The translations under genes and the position numbers were made by a program. Of a stretch of DNA of 32,143 nt, positions 1 to 5,480 are shown piece by piece. The stretch is from Anaerotignum sp. (lineage in GTDB: Bacteria > Bacillota > Clostridia > Lachnospirales > Anaerotignaceae). Location of the stretch: the NCBI GenBank assembly GCA_028710085.1, contig JAQUSU010000009.1, forward strand, positions 15,595 through 47,737. The letters are read 5' to 3'. Within the stretch, counting starts at the first letter, position 1; the number at the start of each line of letters is the position of its first letter. The notes beneath the pieces are model-generated. The model made no database searches. It was not told the DNA's origin and was given only the letters and a program-made list of their open reading frames with translations.

Positions 1-341
1 TCAGACAAAACACTTTGGGTTATTGTTTGCGTGTGTATCGAGCATTCCACCGTGATAATTTGTGTCTGATCATCATACTTTGCATAATAAACACCGCCCG
101 AAGGGCATTTTATATTTAATTCATCCAATGCTTCTTGCAAGTCATTGGGATCCAAATCTCCCATAAGAATTTGAGCTTGAAGTTCAGTAGCCGCAGACCT
201 TCTGTTGGTTGCGCATACAGCTTCCCTCGCTTTGGCTAACACTGCCACGCTATGGGGTATTGCGATTGCAACTAAAATTAAAATGATTGCCACAACAACA
301 AGCATTTCCATTAAAGTAAACCCTCTTTTATCCATATTCAT
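1..341 (-). CDS. Type IV prepilin-like protein (pseudopilin), 3' end cut by window edge
   Basis: The visible 113 codons begin MNMDKRGFTLMEMLVVVAII, a textbook type III (prepilin) signal: a short basic leader, cleavage expected between G and F, a Glu five residues into the mature chain, then about 20 hydrophobic residues forming the N-terminal pilin helix. After it come a polar helix and a Cys-containing C-terminal part. The family is assembled by an inner-membrane platform and ATPase after cleavage by a PilD-type peptidase; members serve in pili, type II secretion or ComG-type DNA uptake, and which one cannot be decided here. The start at 341 is chosen because GGAG lies 7 bases upstream; an in-frame ATG two codons later is the alternative. 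No stop codon is reached before base 1, so the C-terminus is missing. A promoter is visible just upstream. Confidence 0.85.
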   Translation of the reverse strand, partial: MNMDKRGFTLMEMLVVVAIILILVAIAIPHSVAVLAKAREAVCATNRRSAATELQAQILMGDLDPNDLQEALDELNIKCPSGGVYYAKYDDQTQIITVECSIHTQTITQSVLS

Positions 342-374
342 CACACATCTCCAAATAATTTGTATACTTTTTTT

Positions 375-403
375 ATAGTATCACAGTATTTTGTTGAAAG
401 CAA
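375..403 (-). promoter_or_regulatory. Predicted vegetative promoter of the prepilin gene
   Basis: On the minus strand a -35-like TTGCTT (398-403) and a -10-like TACTAT (375-380) are separated by 17 bases, about 35 bases before the prepilin start. This is by inspection only. Confidence 0.45.
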
Positions 404-427
404 CAGCACTGCCCTTTGACAGTGCTG
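404..427 (-). terminator. Hairpin between the DUF2000 gene and the prepilin gene
   Basis: CAGCACTG (404-411) and CAGTGCTG (420-427) form a perfect 8-bp stem with an 8-base loop, downstream of the DUF2000 stop. The U-tract that follows on the minus strand is weak (TTGCTTTC), so termination may be partial. It sits directly against the prepilin promoter. Confidence 0.4.
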
Positions 428-480
428 AAAACAGACACACAATGAATAATTATTAAGCAAATTATCTGCTCACTTTGAAT

Positions 481-906
481 CTATTCTCTTAAAAGGGGCA
501 TTGAGCCTGCCAACTTATTTACCTTTTTCTTTTCTCCATAAATGGCTATGCCCAAATAGGTATAGTCATTTTCAGGTACAGATGCCGCTTTGGCAATATA
601 TTCACCATATACATTGCAGCCTTGTGCCACATCAGAAAAATCAATGACAACCAAATCGTTAAATTCCTCAGCATATAAGCGTTTTCTCAGCTCCTTTAAA
701 CCCTCCTTACTGCCTTTTAGCATTGCAATTGGAATTGTTATGATTCCTAAATGCGTTTTATCCGTAGCATCCTTCACATTTTCCCCCACTTGTTCTGGCA
801 TAAGCTTTCCCAAGGTTGCCCCTAAAATGGCAGAGGTGTTGGCTATGACCCCAATGGGCAGCTGGGAATCTATAATCATTACACATTTCATATCAGGCTT
901 GTCCAT
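481..906 (-). CDS. DUF2000 family protein
   Basis: The 141-residue product matches the DUF2000 family in length and layout: an N-terminal strand with VMIIDSQLPIGVIANTSAIL, in which a small domain begins with an Asp and an LPxGxxAN segment, and a C-terminal YLGIAIYG strand. The family has no established biochemical role; its fold resembles peptidyl-tRNA hydrolase-like proteins as far as I recall, which is not proof of that activity. The gene overlaps the end of the EamA transporter gene by 14 bases and has its own site (GGAAGGAC, 6 bases before ATG), so the two are translationally coupled. Together with the upstream AraC regulator it forms a three-gene unit often seen in Bacillota; a role in handling the small molecule moved by the transporter is inference. 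Confidence 0.8.
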   Translation of the reverse strand: MDKPDMKCVMIIDSQLPIGVIANTSAILGATLGKLMPEQVGENVKDATDKTHLGIITIPIAMLKGSKEGLKELRKRLYAEEFNDLVVIDFSDVAQGCNVYGEYIAKAASVPENDYTYLGIAIYGEKKKVNKLAGSMPLLRE

Positions 907-1813
907 CTTTAAGTCCTTCCTTTGTTCTAATTGTGATTCTATTCTCAGAAATAAATAATCCTATCAGTGTCAAAAATACACCTACCACAGCAATTCCTGT
1001 AATTTTTTCTTTCAAAACAATCATGGAAGTTATCACGGTGATTACGGGTACCAAATAAATATATACACTGGTTTTTACTGCGCCCAGTATTCTAACCGCT
1101 GTGTTCCAGGTAACAAAGCATAAAGCAGATGCACCCACCCCCAAAAATAAAATATTAAATAGGTTTGTCGGCTGAATAAGCACCTCAAGGCTTGGATGAA
1201 ATTGGAATATTTTCAATGCAGGTAACATAAACACAAGGCCATAAAAGAAAATTCTGCGTGTTGTTTGAATGGTGTTATAATTGAACTCACCAATTTTCTT
1301 AGTTAAAATAGAATACGCAGCCCACACAATTGCAGCAAAAACAGCCAGTATATCTCCATATGGATTTAGCTTCAAAACACTGAAGCCATTAAAGCTAATC
1401 AAAAAGACGCCTGCAAATGCAATCAGAAAGCCCACAAAAAATTGCGGCTTCAATCGTTCACCTTTTAAAAATAAATACGCAAAAAATGCGGTAAAAAACG
1501 GTGCTATGGAAATAATAATGCCAACATTTGATGCAAAGGTATAGGTCAAGGCGATATTTTCCAATAAATAATAAAGCGTAATACCGCATAAACCCGCTGC
1601 CGCAAAATATAATTCCTGTTTTCTTTGTTTCACCTTAAGCCTATGGGGATAAACAAGGGACAGAACAATCCATCCGATTATAAATCTTATAAACAGTATT
1701 TCAACGGGTGTAATTGATTGAAGAAGCACCTTCGTCGAAATAAAGGTGGTTCCCCAAACCAAAATTGTCATGACGGCTAACAAATGACCAACGGACTCTT
1801 TTTTCTCATTCAT
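893..1813 (-). CDS. EamA/DMT-superfamily transporter
   Basis: A 306-residue integral membrane protein with about ten hydrophobic segments arranged as two EamA repeats (roughly residues 10-145 and 155-290). Typical family features include the early TILVWGTTFISTK segment and the positively charged ends of the second repeat. Drug/metabolite transporters of this type usually export amino acids, nucleobases or other small metabolites across the cytoplasmic membrane; the substrate cannot be read from the sequence. An AGGAG site precedes the ATG by about 10 bases. The gene follows the AraC gene by 21 bases and overlaps the DUF2000 gene, so one mRNA probably carries all three, with the AraC protein as the likely regulator. 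Confidence 0.85.
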   Translation of the reverse strand: MNEKKESVGHLLAVMTILVWGTTFISTKVLLQSITPVEILFIRFIIGWIVLSLVYPHRLKVKQRKQELYFAAAGLCGITLYYLLENIALTYTFASNVGIIISIAPFFTAFFAYLFLKGERLKPQFFVGFLIAFAGVFLISFNGFSVLKLNPYGDILAVFAAIVWAAYSILTKKIGEFNYNTIQTTRRIFFYGLVFMLPALKIFQFHPSLEVLIQPTNLFNILFLGVGASALCFVTWNTAVRILGAVKTSVYIYLVPVITVITSMIVLKEKITGIAVVGVFLTLIGLFISENRITIRTKEGLKDGQA

Positions 1814-1834
1814 ATCATTTTTTCTCCTAATCAG

Positions 1835-2659
1835 CTATTCCTGTATCTCTTTAAATATGTTCAAATATTGCTTTGGCGTAAGGCCTATAAATTTTTTGAA
1901 GAAATTTGTGAAATGACTTTGATCGTTGAAACCGGTTCGTAACGCAACCTCAATAGGCAACATGCCTTGTTCCAAAAGTTTTTTGGCATTATTTATTCGT
2001 ATCGTTTCCAAGTAGCAATATGGGGAAATTCCCTTTTCTTTGGTAAAGGATCGTAATAAATAATACTTGCTGAGCCCGGTCAGATTGCTTAAATCATTCA
2101 GCGTAATATTTTTCATATAATTTCGTTCCAAAAACTCACAAATGGCCATGATTTCTAAGCTTAGCTCAGGCTTTGAAGAAGGCATTTCTTGCTCAGTATA
2201 TTCTTCTATCAACTGTTCCAGCAGTAAAAAGAAGGTTTCTTCTTTTCTAAAATCCTTTTCTTCTTGCATCATCATCAAATGTAGCTCTTTTAAAAGCGAA
2301 ACCAATTCACTATGAAACACCACGGGCGTTGTAAAGCAGGGCAGCCCCTCTCTCCCTGTTATTTCAAAAACCGCCCTGCTCATAACTTCAGGTGGAATAT
2401 TAATGCAGCGATAATCCAAGGTTTTCCCATCAATCTGCTCGCAAGCATGGTTATCCCCCGGATTAAACAGCACCAAATCCCCCGGTTCTATGGCATAGCC
2501 TTTATTTTTACAAGATAAATATCGGCTGCCGTTTTCTATAAAACCGATCACATAATACTCATGAAAATGATTGGGGAATTTTTGCATAATTCCTTGAAAA
2601 TGATACGCTTCCATTTTTAGCTCTGTATCAAGCTTTACTGTTCTTATTTCTTTTATCAA
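1835..2659 (-). CDS. AraC-family transcriptional regulator with cupin sensor domain
   Basis: The product has an N-terminal cupin-type ligand-binding domain (about residues 10-100, with HFHEYYV and EPGDLVLFNPGDNH) and a C-terminal double helix-turn-helix AraC domain (about 170-270, with LTGLSKYYLLRSF and GFNDQSHFTNFFKKFIGLTP). I place the start at a TTG (2657-2659), giving 274 residues, because AAAGGGG lies 8 bases before it and the homologous domain begins there. A longer frame opens at another TTG (2758) but has no ribosome site, and a candidate promoter lies inside that extension. The protein probably controls the transporter/DUF2000 genes behind it in response to a small ligand, which is unknown. 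Confidence 0.85.
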   Translation of the reverse strand: MIKEIRTVKLDTELKMEAYHFQGIMQKFPNHFHEYYVIGFIENGSRYLSCKNKGYAIEPGDLVLFNPGDNHACEQIDGKTLDYRCINIPPEVMSRAVFEITGREGLPCFTTPVVFHSELVSLLKELHLMMMQEEKDFRKEETFFLLLEQLIEEYTEQEMPSSKPELSLEIMAICEFLERNYMKNITLNDLSNLTGLSKYYLLRSFTKEKGISPYCYLETIRINNAKKLLEQGMLPIEVALRTGFNDQSHFTNFFKKFIGLTPKQYLNIFKEIQE

Positions 2660-2691
2660 ACCATTAGCCCCTTTCTTTTGTTTCGATATTA

Positions 2692-2700
2692 AGTGTACCA
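2692..2700 (-). promoter_or_regulatory. Candidate extended -10 promoter for the AraC operon
   Basis: The minus strand reads TGGTACACT, an extended -10 form; no good -35 is seen. Transcription would begin near 2685, leaving a short leader before the AAAGGGG site and the TTG start at 2659. This fits the shorter AraC start but rests on a short match. Confidence 0.35.
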
Positions 2701-2765
2701 CATATCCCATCTTCATTCTTGTATGATGTTGCGCTCCAGTATTTTTTTCTTGTCCCAATAAAACA

Positions 2766-2799
2766 CAAAAGCATCCAGATGTTTGTCTTGATGCTTTTG
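2766..2799 (-). terminator. Probable intrinsic terminator after the flavin reductase gene
   Basis: CAAAAGCATC (2766-2775) and GATGCTTTTG (2790-2799) form a perfect 10-bp stem with a 14-base loop. On the minus strand it follows the flavin reductase stop by about 30 bases and is followed by TGTTTTATT. Confidence 0.55.
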
Positions 2800-2828
2800 A
2801 CCTTCTTCAAAAAAACACCTTTTCATTT

Positions 2829-3347
2829 TTATTCGTTCTCTTTCTCAAAAATCTTTACGACTTCACCTATATACATCTCATGATAATCTTTGTCTGCATA
2901 CCACTGGGGTTCAACCGTTTCATCAATAAACCCTTCCGAAGAAAGATGATGTCTACTCATTTTTCTGCAAATAACAACCAGCTTTGCTTCCTTAAAATAA
3001 GGAACTCCATCCACTTGTTCCACAGTAATGCCTGCTTTTTGCATTTTGCTTTCTTTTCTTCCTGATTCTGTTCCCAATTGCGTCATGATTTCGCGATATT
3101 TTTCTGTATCAAAAAATGTAAGCGAGAACGAATCAGCAGCATCAACAAATTCTTTTGTAAAGCGGCTCTGACGAATAAAAACAAATACCACATTACGGTT
3201 CCACATTACCCCGAATCCGCCCCATGATGCTGTCAAAGTGTTCACTTTCCCCTCTTTTACTGCCGAAATAAACATCCATTCATTTCCAATTAAATCAAAT
3301 GGATTATATTGAAACTCTTTCACCTGCAGCTCTTTAAATTGGTTCAT
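2829..3347 (-). CDS. Flavin reductase-like FMN-binding split-barrel protein
   Basis: A 172-residue protein of the flavin reductase-like family. The N-terminal half carries the expected split-barrel strands, including NEWMFISAVKEGKVNTLTAS, WGGFGVMWNR and VFVFIRQSRFTKEFVDAADS, the last corresponding to the flavin phosphate-contacting region. Members bind FMN and transfer electrons from NAD(P)H to flavin or to partner enzymes in the cytoplasm; substrate and partner are not known here. The ATG is preceded by GAGG 6 bases upstream. The gene stands alone, with a terminator behind it and an intergenic region in front of it shared with the divergent thiW unit. Confidence 0.85.
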   Translation of the reverse strand: MNQFKELQVKEFQYNPFDLIGNEWMFISAVKEGKVNTLTASWGGFGVMWNRNVVFVFIRQSRFTKEFVDAADSFSLTFFDTEKYREIMTQLGTESGRKESKMQKAGITVEQVDGVPYFKEAKLVVICRKMSRHHLSSEGFIDETVEPQWYADKDYHEMYIGEVVKIFEKENE

Positions 3348-3597
3348 ACTCTACCTCTTTTCTTAGTCGTATCTTGGGGGGATTCGTTTTTAATGTTCAC
3401 CATATTGATCCTGCTACAGATTTTCCTTGCATTATGCCTTCAAAATTATTGTTATATCTATCTAAATTTTTGCGTGAATACGAGTTTTTGAAATATTACA
3501 TTGAAATGCATTAAAGAAATCTCTTCATGCTATCATTTTAACACAAATATGTTATTTAATTAAATACTCTCTTTAATGACAATACCTTTTTTAATTA

Positions 3598-3626
3598 TTG
3601 ACAACTTTTTTCCAAAGTGCTATATT
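3598..3626 (+). promoter_or_regulatory. Strong vegetative-type promoter
   Basis: A consensus TTGACA (3598-3603) is separated by exactly 17 bases from TATATT (3621-3626). It is the best promoter match in the window. It points toward the thiW leader, with transcription expected to start near 3633. Confidence 0.65.
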
Positions 3627-3723
3627 TGTATCGTTGGATTTGCAATCATGATTGCAAGCCATTTTATGAATAAAGTGCATTGGGAAATTTGTGAACAGGC
3701 AAAGAAAAAAATACGCTTTTTCG

Positions 3724-3794
3724 CCAAAACCAAATTTAGAATTTCCACCGCAGAAGAATTTCACGGGGTTCTTCTATGGCAAATTTTGGTTTTC
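3724..3794 (+). repeat. Imperfect inverted repeat / long RNA hairpin
   Basis: The outer arms CCAAAACCAAATTT (3724-3737) and AAATTTTGGTTTTC (3781-3794) pair with one bulge. Inside, AGAAGAA pairs with TTCTTCT around a loop TTTCACGGGG. It lies within the transcript expected from the 3598 promoter. No second copy is seen in the window. Confidence 0.5.
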
Positions 3795-3811
3795 TTTGTT
3801 CTTTATTCACC

Positions 3812-3842
3812 AAGGTAGAGGAGGAGCGTCCTAGACCTTTTT
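3812..3842 (+). terminator. Hairpin with T-run in the thiW leader
   Basis: AAGGT (3812-3816) pairs with ACCTT (3835-3839) and AGGA (3819-3822) with TCCT (3829-3832). A symmetric AG/AG internal loop separates the two stems and GGAGCG closes the loop. The 3' arm runs into TTTTT. It could end a short upstream transcript or be a structural part of the leader. Confidence 0.4.
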
Positions 3843-3852
3843 CAAAACAACC

Positions 3853-3943
3853 AAATAGCGAGGGAGCCGGTGTTTCCGGTTGAGAGGGAGCTTTTGAGTT
3901 CCGACCGCCTTTAATTTAAGGGTTTCCCATGGGGACGCTATTT
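3853..3943 (+). promoter_or_regulatory. Candidate divergent TPP (THI-box) riboswitch aptamer
   Basis: AAATAGCG (3853-3860) and CGCTATTT (3936-3943) close a multi-stem domain (P1). Inside come a hairpin GCCGG/CCGGT, then TTGAGA (3880-3885), which resembles the conserved CUGAGA pyrimidine-sensing loop. An optional hairpin GGAGC/GTTCC then sits where Bacillus THI boxes often carry one, and a GGG-TTT-CCC hairpin is followed by ATGGGGA in place of GCGUAGGGA. The usual UGAACCUGAU segment and the P2 pairing are poorly conserved, so the class assignment rests largely on the downstream thiW gene. CATGGG (3928-3933) is complementary to CCCATG (3963-3968) of the following terminator, giving a plausible ligand-off antiterminator. 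Confidence 0.55.
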
Positions 3944-3962
3944 TTCATACGAATATGTTGTG

Positions 3963-4000
3963 CCCATGAGATAACCTGCGTTTCTCATGGGTTTTTTATT
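3963..4000 (+). terminator. Riboswitch expression-platform terminator before thiW
   Basis: CCCATGAGA (3963-3971) and TCTCATGGG (3983-3991) form a perfect 9-bp stem followed by TTTTTTATTT. It ends about 10 bases before the AAGGAG site of thiW. This placement is typical of a regulated leader terminator. Confidence 0.8.
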
Positions 4001-4024
4001 TGCTTTTTGAAAGGAGCTAAAAAA

Positions 4025-4540
4025 ATGAAAACAAGCAGCAGTACATTAAAATTAGTATTTATTTCCATGATGGTAGCAATCGGGGTTGTCATTTCACCCC
4101 TTTTGCGCATTGAAGGGATGTGCCCAACAGCACACTTAATTAATATCGTTTGTGCCGTTTTTATGGGACCCTGGTACGCCCTTTTAAACGCCACACTCAT
4201 TGGCGTCATTCGTATGCTCTTTTTGTCAATCCCGCCGCTGGCGTTAACGGGTGCTGTGTTTGGGGCTACTTTGTCGGGACTTTTGTACCGCACTTCAAAG
4301 GGAAACCTTTTGTTTGCCGTAATCGGTGAAGTGATTGGTACCGGTATCATCGGTTCCATCGTTTCCTATCCAATTATGAAATTCCTAGTTGGAAAGGGTT
4401 CTTTATCCTTGTTTTTCTACACACCTATGTTTTTGACCGCAACCTTAATGGGAGGCAGTGTAGCATACCTCTTTTTAATCACCTTAAAGAAAAACGGCAT
4501 GCTCCAAAAAATACAGAATTCCCTTGGAACGAAAATCTAA
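4025..4540 (+). CDS. thiW: ThiW, ECF-transporter S component for a thiamine precursor
   Basis: A 171-residue, strongly hydrophobic protein with about five or six membrane segments. It has the ThiW signature layout: KLVFISMMVAIGVVISPLLR at the N-terminus, GMCPTAHLINIVCAVFMGPW in the first third, and LTGAVFGATLSGLLYR in the middle. ThiW proteins are the substrate-binding subunits of energy-coupling-factor transporters, predicted to take up the thiazole part of thiamine; the shared ATPase and EcfT subunits are encoded elsewhere. The start at 4025 has AAGGAG 8 bases upstream; a longer frame begins inside the leader and is rejected because it would run through the terminator hairpin. Regulation is probably by the leader riboswitch. 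A PhzF-family gene follows 15 bases later in the same transcript. Confidence 0.85.
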   Translation: MKTSSSTLKLVFISMMVAIGVVISPLLRIEGMCPTAHLINIVCAVFMGPWYALLNATLIGVIRMLFLSIPPLALTGAVFGATLSGLLYRTSKGNLLFAVIGEVIGTGIIGSIVSYPIMKFLVGKGSLSLFFYTPMFLTATLMGGSVAYLFLITLKKNGMLQKIQNSLGTKI

Positions 4541-4555
4541 AAGGAGCGTTTCACT

Positions 4556-5335
4556 ATGGACTACTACATAGTAGACACATTCACAGATGCCCTCTTTTCA
4601 GGAAATCCAACAGGTATCTGTATCTTAAAAAATGCGTTGACTGATGCACTAATGCAAAAAATTGCAGAAGAAAATAGGTACTCTGAAACTGCCTTTGTCC
4701 AAAAAGCAGGCAGTAGCTACGCCCTTCGGTTTTTTACGCCGGAAAAAGAAGTTCCCTTTTGTCTGCATGCCACTTTGGGTGCCTCATTCGTCATCCATCA
4801 TTTTTTAAATCCGGATGCACACGCCATCCATTTTGAGACAAAAGGCGGTAGTCTAGAGGTTCTCTGCAACAAAAACAAATACAACATTCATACCTCTGCC
4901 TTTTCTTATGCCCCACTGCAAGAGATAGAAGAAATTGAGGATATTTTAGGAATCCAACCCAAGGAGAGTTATGTTTCCCGTGATTTATTTTTCCTGTTGG
5001 ATTCTCCAAAGGAAGTGCAAAATATCAAGCCTAATTTCCAGAAAATGAAGCAGCTTCCCCAAGGACTTGGCGTAATTGTCACTGCAAAAGGGACAGATAC
5101 CGACTTTGTTTCTCGCTGTTTCTTCCCAAAGCTAGGCGTAAACGAAGATATGGCAACCGGTTCTTCTAACTGTATCCTTGCCCCGTTCTGGGCTTCTCGG
5201 CTGAAAAAAAATAGGCTTTTCGCCCTACAACTCTCCCCCAGAACCGCGCAGCTGGTTTGTGAAGTAACAGAAAATACAGTGAGCATTGAAGGAAGTGCAG
5301 TTTTATATTTAAAGGGGGAAATTCAAATCCCTTAA
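4556..5335 (+). CDS. PhzF family protein (isomerase/epimerase-like fold)
   Basis: A 259-residue protein with the two-domain PhzF layout: N-terminal VDTFTDALFSGNPTG, then RYSETAFV holding the family's catalytic Glu (about residue 44), FCLHATLG (about 68-75) and near the C-terminus EDMATGSSNC, the counterpart of the EDPVTGSAHC motif. PhzF enzymes catalyse proton shifts on small cyclic or amino-acid-like substrates; most bacterial members have unknown substrates and do not make phenazines. AAGGAG lies about 10 bases before the ATG. The gene follows thiW closely and ends in a strong terminator, so it should share thiW control. A role in handling a thiamine-related compound is inference from position only. 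Confidence 0.85.
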   Translation: MDYYIVDTFTDALFSGNPTGICILKNALTDALMQKIAEENRYSETAFVQKAGSSYALRFFTPEKEVPFCLHATLGASFVIHHFLNPDAHAIHFETKGGSLEVLCNKNKYNIHTSAFSYAPLQEIEEIEDILGIQPKESYVSRDLFFLLDSPKEVQNIKPNFQKMKQLPQGLGVIVTAKGTDTDFVSRCFFPKLGVNEDMATGSSNCILAPFWASRLKKNRLFALQLSPRTAQLVCEVTENTVSIEGSAVLYLKGEIQIP

Positions 5336-5350
5336 CCGTTGTGAAGTCGC

Positions 5351-5388
5351 AAAGAGGTGTCGAATATATCAGACACCTCTTTATTTTT
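5351..5388 (+). terminator. Intrinsic terminator of the thiW-phzF unit
   Basis: AAAGAGGTGTC (5351-5361) and GACACCTCTTT (5372-5382) form an 11-bp stem with a 10-base loop, followed by TTATTTTT. Because the stem arms end in A and T runs it may also slow minus-strand transcription arriving from jetC. Confidence 0.85.
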
Positions 5389-5480
5389 CAAAATTTTGCG
5401 TTCAAAGCTGTTGCTTCTCGTGGTTGCGCAAGAAGCTCTTCAAATCCAACAATATTTTATGCCTCTTGTTTTGCTGGGGG

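Larger units (their letters stand above)
3348..4024. other. Long intergenic region between the flavin reductase gene and thiW
   Basis: No convincing protein gene is seen. From left to right it holds the upstream region of the flavin reductase gene (minus), a plus-strand promoter (3598-3626), a long imperfect hairpin (3724-3794), a hairpin with a T-run (3812-3842), the aptamer-like fold (3853-3943), an intrinsic terminator (3963-4000) and the thiW ribosome site. A plus-strand frame at 3576-3818 overlaps the promoter and the hairpin and lacks a ribosome site, so I do not call it a gene. Confidence 0.7.

Noticed and set aside
2660..2758. N-terminal extension of the AraC regulator to a TTG at 2758
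   Set aside because: No ribosome site, atypical sequence for the family, and a candidate -10 element lies inside it; the TTG at 2659 has a strong site.
3576..3818. Plus-strand frame of 80 codons upstream of thiW
   Set aside because: It starts before the consensus promoter at 3598-3626, covers the long hairpin and lacks a ribosome site; it is better explained as leader or small RNA sequence.
3811..3850. Resemblance of AAGGTAGAGGAGGAGCG to the 5' start of lysine riboswitches
   Set aside because: The rest of the lysine aptamer is absent and the downstream gene is thiW; the stretch folds as a simple hairpin.
3860..3900. Resemblance of GGAGCCGGTG...CCGGT to a cobalamin riboswitch core
   Set aside because: The following conserved GC-GG-CCCGC-ACTGT segment is missing and there is no cobalamin gene nearby.
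5400..5480. GCTTCT/AGAAGC hairpin after jetC as its terminator
   Set aside because: Only 6 bp with a long loop and no T-run on the minus strand; too weak to call.
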